Positions 1 through 7,702 of a stretch of 24,811 nucleotides of DNA are shown here, piece after piece (the first letter of the stretch is position 1; each line of letters starts with the position of its first letter). Below the pieces are notes generated by a model that saw nothing but the letters and a program-made list of their open reading frames with translations, was not told the origin of the DNA and made no database searches. Origin of the DNA: CAZMXS01 sp964570325 (lineage in GTDB: Bacteria > Verrucomicrobiota > Kiritimatiellia > CAIQIC01 > CAZMXS01). The stretch spans positions 1 to 24,811 of the forward strand of contig CAZMXS010000069.1 in NCBI GenBank assembly GCA_964570325.1, given 5' to 3'. Both the position numbers and the translations under genes were made by a program.

Positions 1-2
1 CG

Positions 3-1673
3 CCCCCGAGGACGGCCCCGCCGCCGCCGGCGGCGGCCCGGCCGGCAATCAAAGGTTCCGAGAGCACGGGGCGGTGGGGCGAGGGCGGCATGGGCGTGGT
101 CTATCGCGCGGTGCAGTTGAGCACCGGGCGCGAAGTGGCGTTGAAAGTGCTGCGCTCCACCTTGCTGGACAAGCCCGATATCCAGACCCGTTTCGAGCGC
201 GAGGTCCGGCTGGCGGCGAAGCTGGAGCATCCGTTCATCGCCCGCGTCTATGACGCCGGTGTGGACCAGGGCATTTGGTTTTATTCGATGCAGTTTATCC
301 AGGGCGAACATCTCGACGCTTACGCGATCAACCGCAAATTGGATCAGCGCCGGGTCGTGGAATTGATGACGCGGGTCTGCGAGGCGGTCGCCTACGCGCA
401 CCGGCATAATATGGTGCATCGCGATCTCAAGCCGGGGAATATCCTGGTCACGGCTGAAGGCAATCCCTACCTGCTGGATTTTGGGCTGGCCAAGTCATTG
501 GCGGAAGGGCCGGTCGCGCCCGCCCTGACCGTTTCGGGCATGATCGCCGGTTCGCCGGGGTTCATGTCGCCGGAGCAGGCGGCCGGCCGAATTTCCGACG
601 TGGACGCGCGGACCGACGTTTATGGGTTGGGTGTAATCCTCTACCACTTGTTGACCAGCGAGTTCCCGCACGACATGACCGGCACGCAATACCAGATACT
701 ACAGCGCATTGCCGAGGAGGATATTCGCCCGCCGACCCGCTTCAATCGCGCCATTGATCCCCGGCTGGAGCGGATCATCTGCAAGGCGCTTTCCCGCGAT
801 CGCCATCGGCGCTATGCCGATGCCGCGGCCCTGCTGGCCGATCTGCAGGCCTGGCTGAATGGCCAGCCGGTTGCCGCAGCGGAACTCGGCGCGCCATCCG
901 TTGCCTCCGCTCCGGTTCGTCGTACGGAACATTGGCGCAGCGTGTTGTTGGGCGCGGCGGCGGTGCTGGTGATTGCGGCTGTCTGGCTCGCGTTTAGCCG
1001 TTTTTACGGTCAGTCGGGCCGAGTTCCGCCGCTGCCGGCGCCCGCGGGGGAAGCCCAGGCCGGCCCGGCATTGGACCTGCTGCCCGTGGCCGGCGCCGGT
1101 GCGGCGGATGGATGGCCGGCGGAAGTCATCACGCGCAAGACGGGGATTGCGTTGCGGCGCGTTGCGGGCGATCCGCCGTTCTATGCCGGCGCCCGGCTGG
1201 TTACTCGCGCGGAGTGGATGACGGTCATGGGCGATCCGGCCGGCGCATTGGGCGAGGGCAATCCGGCGGAACCGATCACGGCAATCAGTTGGGATGACGC
1301 CCAGCAATTCCTGGTCCGCTTGTGCGCCATTGAGGGGGTGCCGGCGGGCACGTATGACCTCTTGTCCGAGGCCGAATGGGAACGAATGGCTGCCGCCGGG
1401 AACGATCCGGCGGGCCAACCTTGGTTTAGCGATCTGGGCGGCCGCCTTTGGGAGTGGTGCCGGGATTGGTACGGCCCACTCCCGGCGGCCGAGGGAGTTT
1501 TGGAAGGTCCGGCCGGCGGGGCCTTCCGCGTCGCTCGCGGCGGTGCTTGGGGGAATGTTGGCGCCCCCGGGACCACCGTCGTGAATCGGCGGGGAAGCGT
1601 GCCGGACGGCCGTTGGGGAGACGCTGGCCTGCGCCTTGCCCGGCGGGGGGAAGTCCGGGCCGCCGGGACCTGA
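3..1673 (+). CDS. Ser/Thr protein kinase fused to FGE/sulfatase-modifying-factor-like domain (5' partial)
   Basis: Transmembrane Hanks-type kinase that phosphorylates proteins on Ser/Thr. The frame is open to the left edge, so the true start lies outside; residues below count from the Met at 90. Visible are the glycine-rich loop GEGGMGVVY spanning that Met, the ATP-binding Lys19 (VALK), catalytic HRDLKPGN (110-117), DFG (130-132), the APE-like SPEQ (160-163) and TDVYGLG. A single membrane helix lies at about 285-303. The remaining 220 residues match the FGE-sulfatase (SUMF1) fold: ISWDDAQQF, LLSEAEWE, LWEWCRDW, RGGAW and GLRLAR. This domain is compact: the usual MGS-containing segment between the first strand and the EVT-like segment seems missing. 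No catalytic FGE Cys pair is evident, so it is probably a binding or sensing domain. The topology implies a cytoplasmic kinase and an external sensor. Family assignment is secure; the ligand is unknown. Confidence 0.9.
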   Translation, partial: PPRTAPPPPAAARPAIKGSESTGRWGEGGMGVVYRAVQLSTGREVALKVLRSTLLDKPDIQTRFEREVRLAAKLEHPFIARVYDAGVDQGIWFYSMQFIQGEHLDAYAINRKLDQRRVVELMTRVCEAVAYAHRHNMVHRDLKPGNILVTAEGNPYLLDFGLAKSLAEGPVAPALTVSGMIAGSPGFMSPEQAAGRISDVDARTDVYGLGVILYHLLTSEFPHDMTGTQYQILQRIAEEDIRPPTRFNRAIDPRLERIICKALSRDRHRRYADAAALLADLQAWLNGQPVAAAELGAPSVASAPVRRTEHWRSVLLGAAAVLVIAAVWLAFSRFYGQSGRVPPLPAPAGEAQAGPALDLLPVAGAGAADGWPAEVITRKTGIALRRVAGDPPFYAGARLVTRAEWMTVMGDPAGALGEGNPAEPITAISWDDAQQFLVRLCAIEGVPAGTYDLLSEAEWERMAAAGNDPAGQPWFSDLGGRLWEWCRDWYGPLPAAEGVLEGPAGGAFRVARGGAWGNVGAPGTTVVNRRGSVPDGRWGDAGLRLARRGEVRAAGT

Positions 1674-1730
1674 CCACCGCTTCGCTCCCCTGGAGGGAAC
1701 GCGGTGGTCAGCCGGCGGCTTGGCCGGCTG
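1671..1730 (+). terminator. Two tandem hairpins at the kinase stop codon
   Basis: A perfect 10-base inverted repeat pairs TGACCACCGC (1671-1680, including the stop codon) with GCGGTGGTCA (1701-1710), with an inner TCCC/GGGA pair. A second hairpin, CAGCCGGC (1709-1716) with GCCGGCTG (1723-1730) and a 6-base loop, follows at once and shares two bases with the first. No T-run follows, so this is not a classic intrinsic terminator. It may stop transcription with Rho, protect the 3' end, or be a repeat element. Confidence 0.35.
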
Positions 1731-2067
1731 TCGCGCGGGGCTCGATCCCGCCGTCGGTTCCACTATCGGCGTCCTACCACGCCATCTGCGGTTCTGTTTT
1801 CTCCCTGCGCCAGGTCGGCAACTGGTCGAACACAATAGCGCCAGGTCATGCCCGAAAAACAAAGGACCCGCATGGCTGCCAGAATCTCCCAAGCTCGTTT
1901 TCAACAACTCCCTCATGTTCACCAACATATACTTATTTCGACACTGTGGAATCGGTATGGCCAGGAAAAACTGGAAAAGGGGAAACCCGACCTTGTTTTC
2001 TTCTTTCCTATTCGAGGGGTTGCCGTTACTTTATCTTGCAACCGTTCAGCGGTGAAAAGCAGTCCGA
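1731..2067. other. Intergenic region between kinase and phosphoesterase genes
   Basis: No convincing gene. The left part holds a GC-rich imperfect palindrome (1732-1752) that recurs near 22499. From about 1800 the composition becomes clearly more AT-rich than the flanking genes. A TATACT hexamer at 1928-1933 resembles a -10 box but lacks a good -35 partner at 16-18 bases. The open frames crossing here are shadows with no recognisable protein. Confidence 0.5.
1732..1752 (+). repeat. GC-rich imperfect palindrome, copy 1
   Basis: GCGCGGGGCTCGATCCCGC here differs from the copy at 22499-22519 only by lacking one C (CTCGAT versus CTCCGAT). The ends are self-complementary (CGCGGG/CCCGCG-like), so it can fold. 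Both copies are in gaps of about 400 bases. Confidence 0.4.
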
Positions 2068-2790
2068 ATGAAATACGCGATACTTGGCGATATTCATGCA
2101 AATGTCGAAGCGCTGACCGCGGTGCTGGCTGACGCGAAGGAGCAGGGTGCAACCCATTACGCATGCGTTGGCGACATCGTCGGTTACAACGCCAATCCTG
2201 TCGAATGTCTCGACATGGTCCGATCGCTGAACTGCGTGGCCGTGCGTGGCAATCATGACCACTACTGCTCCCATGATGAGAATTTGGACGGCTTTCATCC
2301 CTTGGCGGCGGATGCGGTTGACTGGACCCGCAAGATGTTGCGCGACGAGCAACGCGCCTTCCTGAAGAACCTGAAACTGGTTGCCCGTATTGAGAGCTTT
2401 ACCCTGGTTCACAGCACGCTTGATGCCCCCGAAATGTGGGGCTACGTCTTCGACAAACTGGAAGCCGAAGCCAATTTTAATTACCAGTCCACCGCGATTT
2501 GTTTCTTCGGCCACACGCATGTCCCGTTGGCCTTTGAAAAGTCGGACGGCATCCGCGGCGGTCTCTATTCCAAGATTAAGATTGCGATGGGCCGTAAGTA
2601 CTTCATTAACGTTGGCAGTGTCGGTCAGCCGCGCGACGGCGATCCGCGTTCGGCTTATGCGCTTTACGACATGATTAACAATCAGGTCGAGCTGCGCCGG
2701 ATCAACTACGATTTTCGCCAGACTCAGGAGAAAATCCTCAAGGCCGGCCTGCCAGGCCGGGCGGCCGCGCGGCTGGCCGTCGGGCGCTAG
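2068..2790 (+). CDS. Metallophosphoesterase (calcineurin-like, YfcE/ApaH-type superfamily)
   Basis: Cytoplasmic two-metal phosphoesterase of 240 residues. The metal-binding motifs appear in order: GDIHAN (8-13), GDIVGY, GNHDHY and FGHTHVP near residues 147-153; this is the D-x-H, G-D, G-N-H-D/E, H, G-H-x-H signature. The C-terminal part, with INVGSVGQPRDGDPRSAY, is typical of the bacterial subgroup often annotated as diadenosine tetraphosphatase-like or YfcE-like. The substrate cannot be read from the sequence. The chosen ATG gives MKYAILGDIHAN, with the first strand at the very N-terminus as usual; the ribosome-binding site is weak. It is the first gene of a plus-strand run, with only 18 bases to the next start. 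Confidence 0.88.
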   Translation: MKYAILGDIHANVEALTAVLADAKEQGATHYACVGDIVGYNANPVECLDMVRSLNCVAVRGNHDHYCSHDENLDGFHPLAADAVDWTRKMLRDEQRAFLKNLKLVARIESFTLVHSTLDAPEMWGYVFDKLEAEANFNYQSTAICFFGHTHVPLAFEKSDGIRGGLYSKIKIAMGRKYFINVGSVGQPRDGDPRSAYALYDMINNQVELRRINYDFRQTQEKILKAGLPGRAAARLAVGR

Positions 2791-2808
2791 GCGCGCCCAG
2801 GAGCACGC

Positions 2809-3681
2809 ATGAGCATCCCGCTGAAAACGCTGTTCATTCTCGCGGCTGGACTGATGGCGCGCGTCGCGGTCGCGCAGGTGGATGTCAACTGCCGCCTGGA
2901 CATGTCCAAAACATTGCGCTTTGAGCCGGTGTACGCGGAGGTGTTTATCGCCAATAACGCGACCGAACCGCTTGAACTGCCGGATGGACCGGGCGGCGCG
3001 CGGTTGCTGTTTGACATCGAGCAGACGCCCAGCGTGTACCTGCCGTGGAACGGCACGCCGTTGCTGAAGGATAAGCTGATCATCGGGCCGCGCCAGGAGG
3101 CGCGCGTGCGCGTCAACCTGCTGCCGGCTTACGGCTTGCGCGAGTATGGCCCGTACGCCGTCCGCGCGCGGCTGGAATGGCGCGGCGCGGCCTATCTCTC
3201 GCCCAAGCAATTCCTCGATGTCGTGCCCGGCCTGGAGATCGCGCAACTGCGGGCGGGTGTGCCTAACCGGTCCGGGGCCGCCCGGATCTACCGCCTGAAG
3301 ACTCTGAACCGCAACAAGCTGGATCGTCTCTTGCTGTGTATTGAGGATGAGGATGCCGGCCTCAGCTATGGGGTATATGACATCGGCCGGGTGATCCGGA
3401 TGTTCAAGCCCGTTTTGAAGGTGGATGCCGCTGGCAATATCCATGTGCTGCACCAGGCGGGGCCGTGGCGTTTCTCGCATTGTGTATTCACCCCGGACGG
3501 CGTGCTCGTTACTCACGATCACTACAAAGGCGAGGTGGAAACGGCGGCGCTCAAGGACCTGCCGGACGGCACGGTGGAGGTGGCCGGCGCCACGTTGATC
3601 GAGAACCCGGCTGCCGCCGATGCGCCGCCACCCGACCGCGCCGCTCCGCTGGGCCCCCCGCCGAACCAGCCGGTGGATTGA
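2809..3681 (+). CDS. Secreted protein of unknown function
   Basis: I do not recognise this 290-residue protein. It begins with a clean Sec signal peptide (short basic start, a hydrophobic stretch around LFILAAGLMARVAVA, and a likely cut after AVA-Q near residue 23). The mature part looks beta-rich and resembles an immunoglobulin-like fold at first (VDVNCRLDMSKTLRFEPVYAEVFIANNA, continued by P-E-P-L-E-L), as in proteins that describe relative strength of attached domains, followed by a second domain with HVLHQAG and HDHYKGEV. It ends in a Pro/Ala-rich tail (about 265-290) that could be disordered. A good AGGAG site lies just upstream of the ATG. The gene lies between a phosphoesterase and a polysaccharide deacetylase, so an envelope role is plausible but not shown. 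Confidence 0.75.
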   Translation: MSIPLKTLFILAAGLMARVAVAQVDVNCRLDMSKTLRFEPVYAEVFIANNATEPLELPDGPGGARLLFDIEQTPSVYLPWNGTPLLKDKLIIGPRQEARVRVNLLPAYGLREYGPYAVRARLEWRGAAYLSPKQFLDVVPGLEIAQLRAGVPNRSGAARIYRLKTLNRNKLDRLLLCIEDEDAGLSYGVYDIGRVIRMFKPVLKVDAAGNIHVLHQAGPWRFSHCVFTPDGVLVTHDHYKGEVETAALKDLPDGTVEVAGATLIENPAAADAPPPDRAAPLGPPPNQPVD

Positions 3682-3686
3682 AGTGC

Positions 3687-4727
3687 ATGACCACCCCGCC
3701 TGTCAGCCGTCGCCTTAAAAAAGCGATCAAGCTGGCTTGGGCCGCCCACTGCGCGCGCCGCGGCCGACCGGCCGCGCGCCTGGCCCCCGGCCACGCGGTG
3801 ATCCTTTGCTACCATCGCGTGGTCCCCCAGGCGCGGCTCGCGGACGTCTATTCCTCCCCGCATATCCTGGTGACGCTCGAGGCGTTCACCGCGCAGATCA
3901 AATACCTGGCGACTCATTACACCCTGCTGCCGCTTGCCGAGCTCGCGTTGCGGCGCGCCCGTGGCGAAGCCTGGCCGGCCCGCGCGGTGGCGGTGACTTT
4001 CGATGACGGCTGGCGCGACAATTTCCTGTATGCGTTTCCCATTCTCCGGATGTACCAGGCGCCCGCGACCGTGTTTGTGACCGCCGGCTTGGTCGGCACG
4101 AATGCCGTTTTCTGGCCGGAAGTGGTGCGGTTTCTTTTTGCCGGCATGGCTCCCGAGCAGCGCCCGCCGGCAGCGGCGTGGCGCGCCTGGACGCGCGGCC
4201 AACCGGAGCCGATCCGGCGCGCCCGCGATTTGCGCGGGTTGATTGAAGCGCTCAAGTTCCTGCCGGCGGCGGCGCGCGACGAGTTCGTTGCCCGCCTGCG
4301 GAGCCGGCTCGGCGATCCGACCTTCCCGCAAGAAGGCAATGCCTTGTTGCGCTGGGACGAAGCCCGGGCCATGCAGGCGTGCGGGATCGCGTTCGGTTCC
4401 CACGGGATGAGCCATGAGATCCTGACCCTCCTGCCGGCGGAGCAGATGCTGGCCGAACTCCGGGAATCCCGGGAGCGCATCGCGGAGGAATTGGGCTTCC
4501 CCGTCAACACGCTGGCCTATCCGAACGGCAACTTCAACGCGGCCGTGGTCGAGGCCGCGCGCCGCGCCGGCTACCACCTGGCGGGGACCACACGCGAGGG
4601 CCGCAACGGGCCGGCGACCGATTTGTTGCAACTCAAGCGCATCAACGTCAGCGAGGACCGGTTTGCCGATCTCGACGGCAACTTCTCCCCGGCGCTGTTC
4701 GACGCCACCTTGGCGGGCTTGCTCTAA
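3687..4727 (+). CDS. Polysaccharide deacetylase (NodB homology, carbohydrate esterase 4-like)
   Basis: Predicted metal-dependent N-deacetylase or related enzyme acting on surface polysaccharide, 346 residues. Motif 1 is TFDDGWRDN, with the catalytic base Asp followed by the metal-binding Asp. Motif 2 is FGSHGMSHEIL, with the spaced His pair. A later motif is LAYPNGNF. AVILCYHRVV near the N-terminus is typical of the subgroup found in exopolysaccharide clusters. The open frame reaches back to 3465, but I chose the ATG 5 bases after the preceding stop because the upstream extension overlaps the secreted-protein gene and reads as shadow sequence. There is no signal peptide, so it may act in the cytoplasm on lipid-linked intermediates. 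It is last in its run and converges with the minus-strand cluster after 25 bases. Confidence 0.88.
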   Translation: MTTPPVSRRLKKAIKLAWAAHCARRGRPAARLAPGHAVILCYHRVVPQARLADVYSSPHILVTLEAFTAQIKYLATHYTLLPLAELALRRARGEAWPARAVAVTFDDGWRDNFLYAFPILRMYQAPATVFVTAGLVGTNAVFWPEVVRFLFAGMAPEQRPPAAAWRAWTRGQPEPIRRARDLRGLIEALKFLPAAARDEFVARLRSRLGDPTFPQEGNALLRWDEARAMQACGIAFGSHGMSHEILTLLPAEQMLAELRESRERIAEELGFPVNTLAYPNGNFNAAVVEAARRAGYHLAGTTREGRNGPATDLLQLKRINVSEDRFADLDGNFSPALFDATLAGLL

Positions 4728-4745
4728 GCGCGTAGGGTGCGCAAG

Positions 4746-4764
4746 GCGGGCATCATGCGCCCGC
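4746..4764. terminator. Hairpin between convergent genes
   Basis: GCGGGC (4746-4751) pairs with GCCCGC (4759-4764) around a 7-base loop and overlaps the hddC stop codon. It lies in the 25-base gap between two convergent genes, where a two-way terminator would be expected. There is no flanking T-run, so the terminator call is weak. Confidence 0.3.
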
Positions 4765-5478
4765 GCTCAGGAACGCTTCCAATGCGGCCAGACCGTCCGG
4801 CGTGCCCATGTCGAGGAGCGGGCCGGGACACGAGCACACGCGCAGCCGGCCCTGGCGCGCCATTTCCGGGAAGACGTCCGTTTCGATGGACAGATTTTTC
4901 CCCGGCTCCATGAGCGCCAGCGCGCAGCGGTCCATCAGGTAAACGCCGCCGTTGACCCAGCCGCCCTGGCGCTCGGCCTTTTCGCGAAAGGCCGTCACCC
5001 GCTGCGCCGCGTCGAACTCAACGGTGCCATAACGGCCGGCTGATTCCATGCGCGTGACAGCGATGGTGGTCCAATGATTGGAAAAACCGGCGTGCGCCTT
5101 TTCCAATGATTGGAAATCCAGCCGCGGCAGAAGACTGTCGCCATTCAATACCAGGAATGGATCCGACCGGATGAACGGTTCGACAAATTTCAATCCGCCA
5201 CCGGTGCCCAGCGGCTCGGGCTCAACGGAGAGGGTGAGGGATGAAACATGAGGGGTGGGCCCTGAAACTTGGGATTGGAGGGTGGAAAGTTGGGATTGCA
5301 GGACAGACGCAAGGTGGCCGGCGGCGAGATGGACATCCGTGACGCCGCCGCGCGCCAGCCATTCCAGTTGCCAGACGAGGAACGGGCGCCCGGCGACCGG
5401 CGCCAGGGCCTTGGGCCGATCCGGATACAGCGCACTGAGCCGCGTGCCTTTGCCTCCGAGTAGAATGATCGCTTGCAT
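4753..5478 (-). CDS. hddC: Sugar-1-phosphate nucleotidyltransferase, probable D-glycero-D-manno-heptose 1-phosphate guanylyltransferase
   Basis: Transfers a nucleotide (likely GMP) to a sugar 1-phosphate; 241 residues. MQAIILLGGKGTRL is the nucleotide-binding start, followed by PKALAPVAGRPFL, EPLGTGGGL, VLNGDS, WVNGGVYL and LLDMGTPDG. The layout matches HddC and related heptose or mannose transferases, and a heptose kinase (HddA) is in the same cluster. I chose the ATG at 5478 rather than a GTG at 5493 because the family starts right at this strand. The segment QSQLSTLQSQVSGPTPHVS, continued by SLTL, replaces the loop usually seen before the SVE/IE strand. It is encoded by a dispersed repeat (5228-5304) and is about 7-8 residues longer than the usual loop. 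Last gene of the minus-strand cluster. Another hexose phosphate remains possible as substrate. Confidence 0.82.
   Translation of the reverse strand: MQAIILLGGKGTRLSALYPDRPKALAPVAGRPFLVWQLEWLARGGVTDVHLAAGHLASVLQSQLSTLQSQVSGPTPHVSSLTLSVEPEPLGTGGGLKFVEPFIRSDPFLVLNGDSLLPRLDFQSLEKAHAGFSNHWTTIAVTRMESAGRYGTVEFDAAQRVTAFREKAERQGGWVNGGVYLMDRCALALMEPGKNLSIETDVFPEMARQGRLRVCSCPGPLLDMGTPDGLAALEAFLSAGA
5228..5304 (+). repeat. Dispersed repeat, copy 1, inside hddC
   Basis: The segment contains TGAGGGATGAAAC (5235-5247), followed by A then TGAG. The same 13 bases occur at 21238-21250, where C then TGAG follows. Inside it, CTTGGGATTGGAG (5268-5280) and GTTGGGATTGCAG (5289-5301) form a near-identical tandem pair. 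Its purine-rich plus-strand composition differs from the surrounding gene. It is read through in frame by hddC on the other strand. Confidence 0.6.
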
Positions 5479-5562
5479 CGCGCCAATTTCCACAATGCGC
5501 GCAGGATAAATGGCCGATGGGACGGATGCAATCCGGGCGGGCGAAAAAAAGCACAGCCCTAA

Positions 5563-6762
5563 TCAGCCGATGAATCTCGCGAGCAGCGCCCCCGCCAATT
5601 TATCCGTGTGCCGCTCGATGTCGAACAGTTCCCGCGCGGACTCCAGCGCCGCGCGGCCCAGCCGCGCGCGCCGTCCGGGATCGTCGGCCAGGCGGCAAAG
5701 TTTTTCGCTGAACTCGCTCATGTCGTTCGGATTGAACAGCAGGCCGTTGGCGTCTTCTATGATGGCCTCGGCGATGCCCGCGAGGCGCGCGGCGAGCACC
5801 GGCAGACCGCAGGCCATTGCGTGGACCAACGCGCCGGTCAGATGGAAATTGTCCGCCTCCTGGCCGACGCGCATCGCCAGGCCGATGTCGCCCGCGTTGA
5901 GCGCAAGATTCACTTCCGCCAGCGTCTTGAGCCAGCCGGTGAAGACCACCATCTCCGCCAGCCGCAGTTCGGCGACCAACTGCCGCAGGCGCGGCATATC
6001 GGGACCGTCCCCGATCAGCAGGTAGCGCAGGTGGGGGCGGCTTGGGCGCAGCTCCGCGAGTGCACGGATGATCCGGTCGTTCCCCTTGTTCGGATGCAGG
6101 ATTCCGTGATGCACCAGCACGACCTGCGAGTCGGAAAACCGGTACTGCGCGCGCGCCGCCGCCCGGTTGGCGGGATGATAGATGGTCAGGTCGCACGGAT
6201 CATAGATCGGGACCACATGTTCCGCCGGCACGCCCTGGCGGGCGAGATATTGCCGGGCGCTTTCCGTCTTGGTGATGATCAGCGGGAGCCGCCGCCAGGC
6301 GGCAAAATCGGCGGCCTTGATCAGGCCGCCGACACCGCGCACGAGCGCGCTGCGGGCGGCGTAGATGTCCACGAAGAAATCGGCGACGGTCATCGCCACG
6401 TTCGGCCCGAAGCAGCGCCGCGCCAGCGCGGCGGTCAGCGGCACGGTCTCGTCAATAAAAACGCCGCGCACCCCCAGCCGGCGGCACTCGCGGCCCAGCC
6501 ATGGGAAACGCGTCAGCCAATATAAGGTTTTGCGGGTCTTGTCGCGCTGGTCGGTGCGATCCACCACGGCCGGCAGGAGATGGATTTGGGCGTGGCGCGC
6601 GACCGCATCCGGGACCGGGCGGCGGGAGGACAAGCCGAAGTAGTGGACCGTGGCGGCGCGCGCGAGCTTTTCGACAAGGCGGGGCAGGGCGGGATAGAGC
6701 TCCTGGTGCTCGGCCGGGCCGTAGCGGAACCAAAGCGCGATGCTGGGGTGGGCTTCAGCCAT
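5563..6762 (-). CDS. Glycosyltransferase family 4-type
   Basis: Transfers a sugar from a nucleotide-sugar donor to a growing glycan; GT-B fold, 399 residues. The C-terminal donor-binding half is clear: HHGILHPNKGNDRIIRAL, LLIGDGPDMPRL, VVFTGWL, then the ALVHAMACGLPVLAARLAG region with E in AGIAEAI, the usual EX7E-type area. The N-terminal half is less conserved. The open frame reaches 6807, but the ATG at 6762 (MAEAHPSIALWF) follows the preceding stop by 7 bases and leads directly into the first strand, so I prefer it. It sits in the heptose cluster and probably adds that sugar or a neighbouring residue to a surface glycan. Donor, acceptor and linkage cannot be read from the sequence. No membrane segment is seen. 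Confidence 0.88.
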   Translation of the reverse strand: MAEAHPSIALWFRYGPAEHQELYPALPRLVEKLARAATVHYFGLSSRRPVPDAVARHAQIHLLPAVVDRTDQRDKTRKTLYWLTRFPWLGRECRRLGVRGVFIDETVPLTAALARRCFGPNVAMTVADFFVDIYAARSALVRGVGGLIKAADFAAWRRLPLIITKTESARQYLARQGVPAEHVVPIYDPCDLTIYHPANRAAARAQYRFSDSQVVLVHHGILHPNKGNDRIIRALAELRPSRPHLRYLLIGDGPDMPRLRQLVAELRLAEMVVFTGWLKTLAEVNLALNAGDIGLAMRVGQEADNFHLTGALVHAMACGLPVLAARLAGIAEAIIEDANGLLFNPNDMSEFSEKLCRLADDPGRRARLGRAALESARELFDIERHTDKLAGALLARFIG

Positions 6763-6769
6763 GATGGGT

Positions 6770-7684
6770 TCAGCGGTAGCCGCGCGCCGTGACGTACCAG
6801 TCCACAACCTCCTTCAGGCCGGCGCGGACATCGAGCGGAGCGAAGTCGGGCAGGAGGCGCTGGAGCTTGTCAATGACGAGAAACTTGCTCTTGGCGCCAA
6901 CATATCGGGTGGTGTCGTACTGGATCAGCGCCGGGTCATAGCCGACCAGTCGGCAGATTTCTTCGGCGTACCAGCGGATGGTGTATTCGCGGCCGCTGGC
7001 GATATTGACGATATCGTTGTCCACGGCGGCGGCGAGGCGGACCATGGCGTTTACCACGTCGCGCACATGGATCAGCTCGCGGGACTGGTGGCCGTCGCCC
7101 CAGAGCGCGACCGAGCCGCCCTTGAACTTCGCGTCCGCGATTTTCCGGATCAGGTCGAAGATGAAATGCATTTGGCGACCGTCGAGGTGGTAGCCCGAGC
7201 CATAAAGGGTGGAGAGCACCGGCAGCAGGTAGCGATGCCCGTACTGCTTGTGGAGCGCGGTCATCCCGACATAGAGCATGCGCTTGGTCATGCCGTAGGT
7301 CAGCAGGCTTTCGGTCGGCAGGTCGCGCAGGAAGTTTTCCTCGCGCCGTTCGAGGTGGTCGGGGTAGCAGCAACTGCTGCCCATCGCGACCAGCTTGGCC
7401 TGCGGCTGCGCCTCGTGCCACCACTGCAACACGTGAGTGTTGATGAGTTGGTTGATGATCCACTGCTCGCCGGTGTGGTACAGGCAGAAATCGCCGGCCT
7501 GGGTCCATGCGGCAAGGTGGTAAATCACGTCATACGCCGTCCCGTTGAACTGCGCGAGACTGCCGGCCTGGGTCAGGTCGCAATTGTGCAGGTCCACCTT
7601 GGTGATCGCGTGGCCGTCTTTTTCCAGCCGCGCGCAGAGGTGGTGCCCGAGGAATCCGTTGGCGCCGGTGACAAGTGTTTTCAT
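6770..7684 (-). CDS. NAD(P)-dependent sugar epimerase/reductase, GDP-L-fucose synthase-like SDR
   Basis: Extended short-chain dehydrogenase acting on a nucleotide sugar, 304 residues. The Rossmann motif is TGANGFLG at the N-terminus. MGSSCCYP matches the SSCIYP motif of GDP-L-fucose synthases, and YGMTK holds the catalytic Tyr and Lys. The run LLPVLSTLYGSGYH and the later WGDGHQSRELIHVRD are also typical of that branch. In heptose clusters, homologues of this kind act as C3/C5 epimerases or C4 reductases on GDP-6-deoxy-heptose intermediates, which fits HddA and HddC here. I chose the ATG at 7684 because an AAAGGA site lies about 11 bases upstream; the ATG at 7696 touches that site. The next gene (GT4) starts 7 bases after its stop. 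Confidence 0.85.
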   Translation of the reverse strand: MKTLVTGANGFLGHHLCARLEKDGHAITKVDLHNCDLTQAGSLAQFNGTAYDVIYHLAAWTQAGDFCLYHTGEQWIINQLINTHVLQWWHEAQPQAKLVAMGSSCCYPDHLERREENFLRDLPTESLLTYGMTKRMLYVGMTALHKQYGHRYLLPVLSTLYGSGYHLDGRQMHFIFDLIRKIADAKFKGGSVALWGDGHQSRELIHVRDVVNAMVRLAAAVDNDIVNIASGREYTIRWYAEEICRLVGYDPALIQYDTTRYVGAKSKFLVIDKLQRLLPDFAPLDVRAGLKEVVDWYVTARGYR

Positions 7685-7702
7685 TGATTGATGCATCCTT
7701 TA

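Noticed and set aside
699..1928. Minus-strand frame of 409 codons
   Set aside because: It is opposite the kinase-FGE gene and rich in Arg/Pro/Gly with no domain.
1928..1933. TATACT as -10 box for the phosphoesterase gene
   Set aside because: There is no acceptable -35 hexamer at 16-18 bases, and the box lies about 135 bases from the start codon.
2026..3522. Long minus-strand frame of 498 codons
   Set aside because: It lies opposite the phosphoesterase and secreted-protein genes, both with clear motifs or a signal peptide. Its own translation has no recognisable domain and is a GC-driven shadow.
5510..5562. Intrinsic terminator after the glycosyltransferase (T7 on the minus strand near 5543-5549)
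   Set aside because: There is no GC-rich stem directly before the T-run, and hddC follows closely in the same direction.
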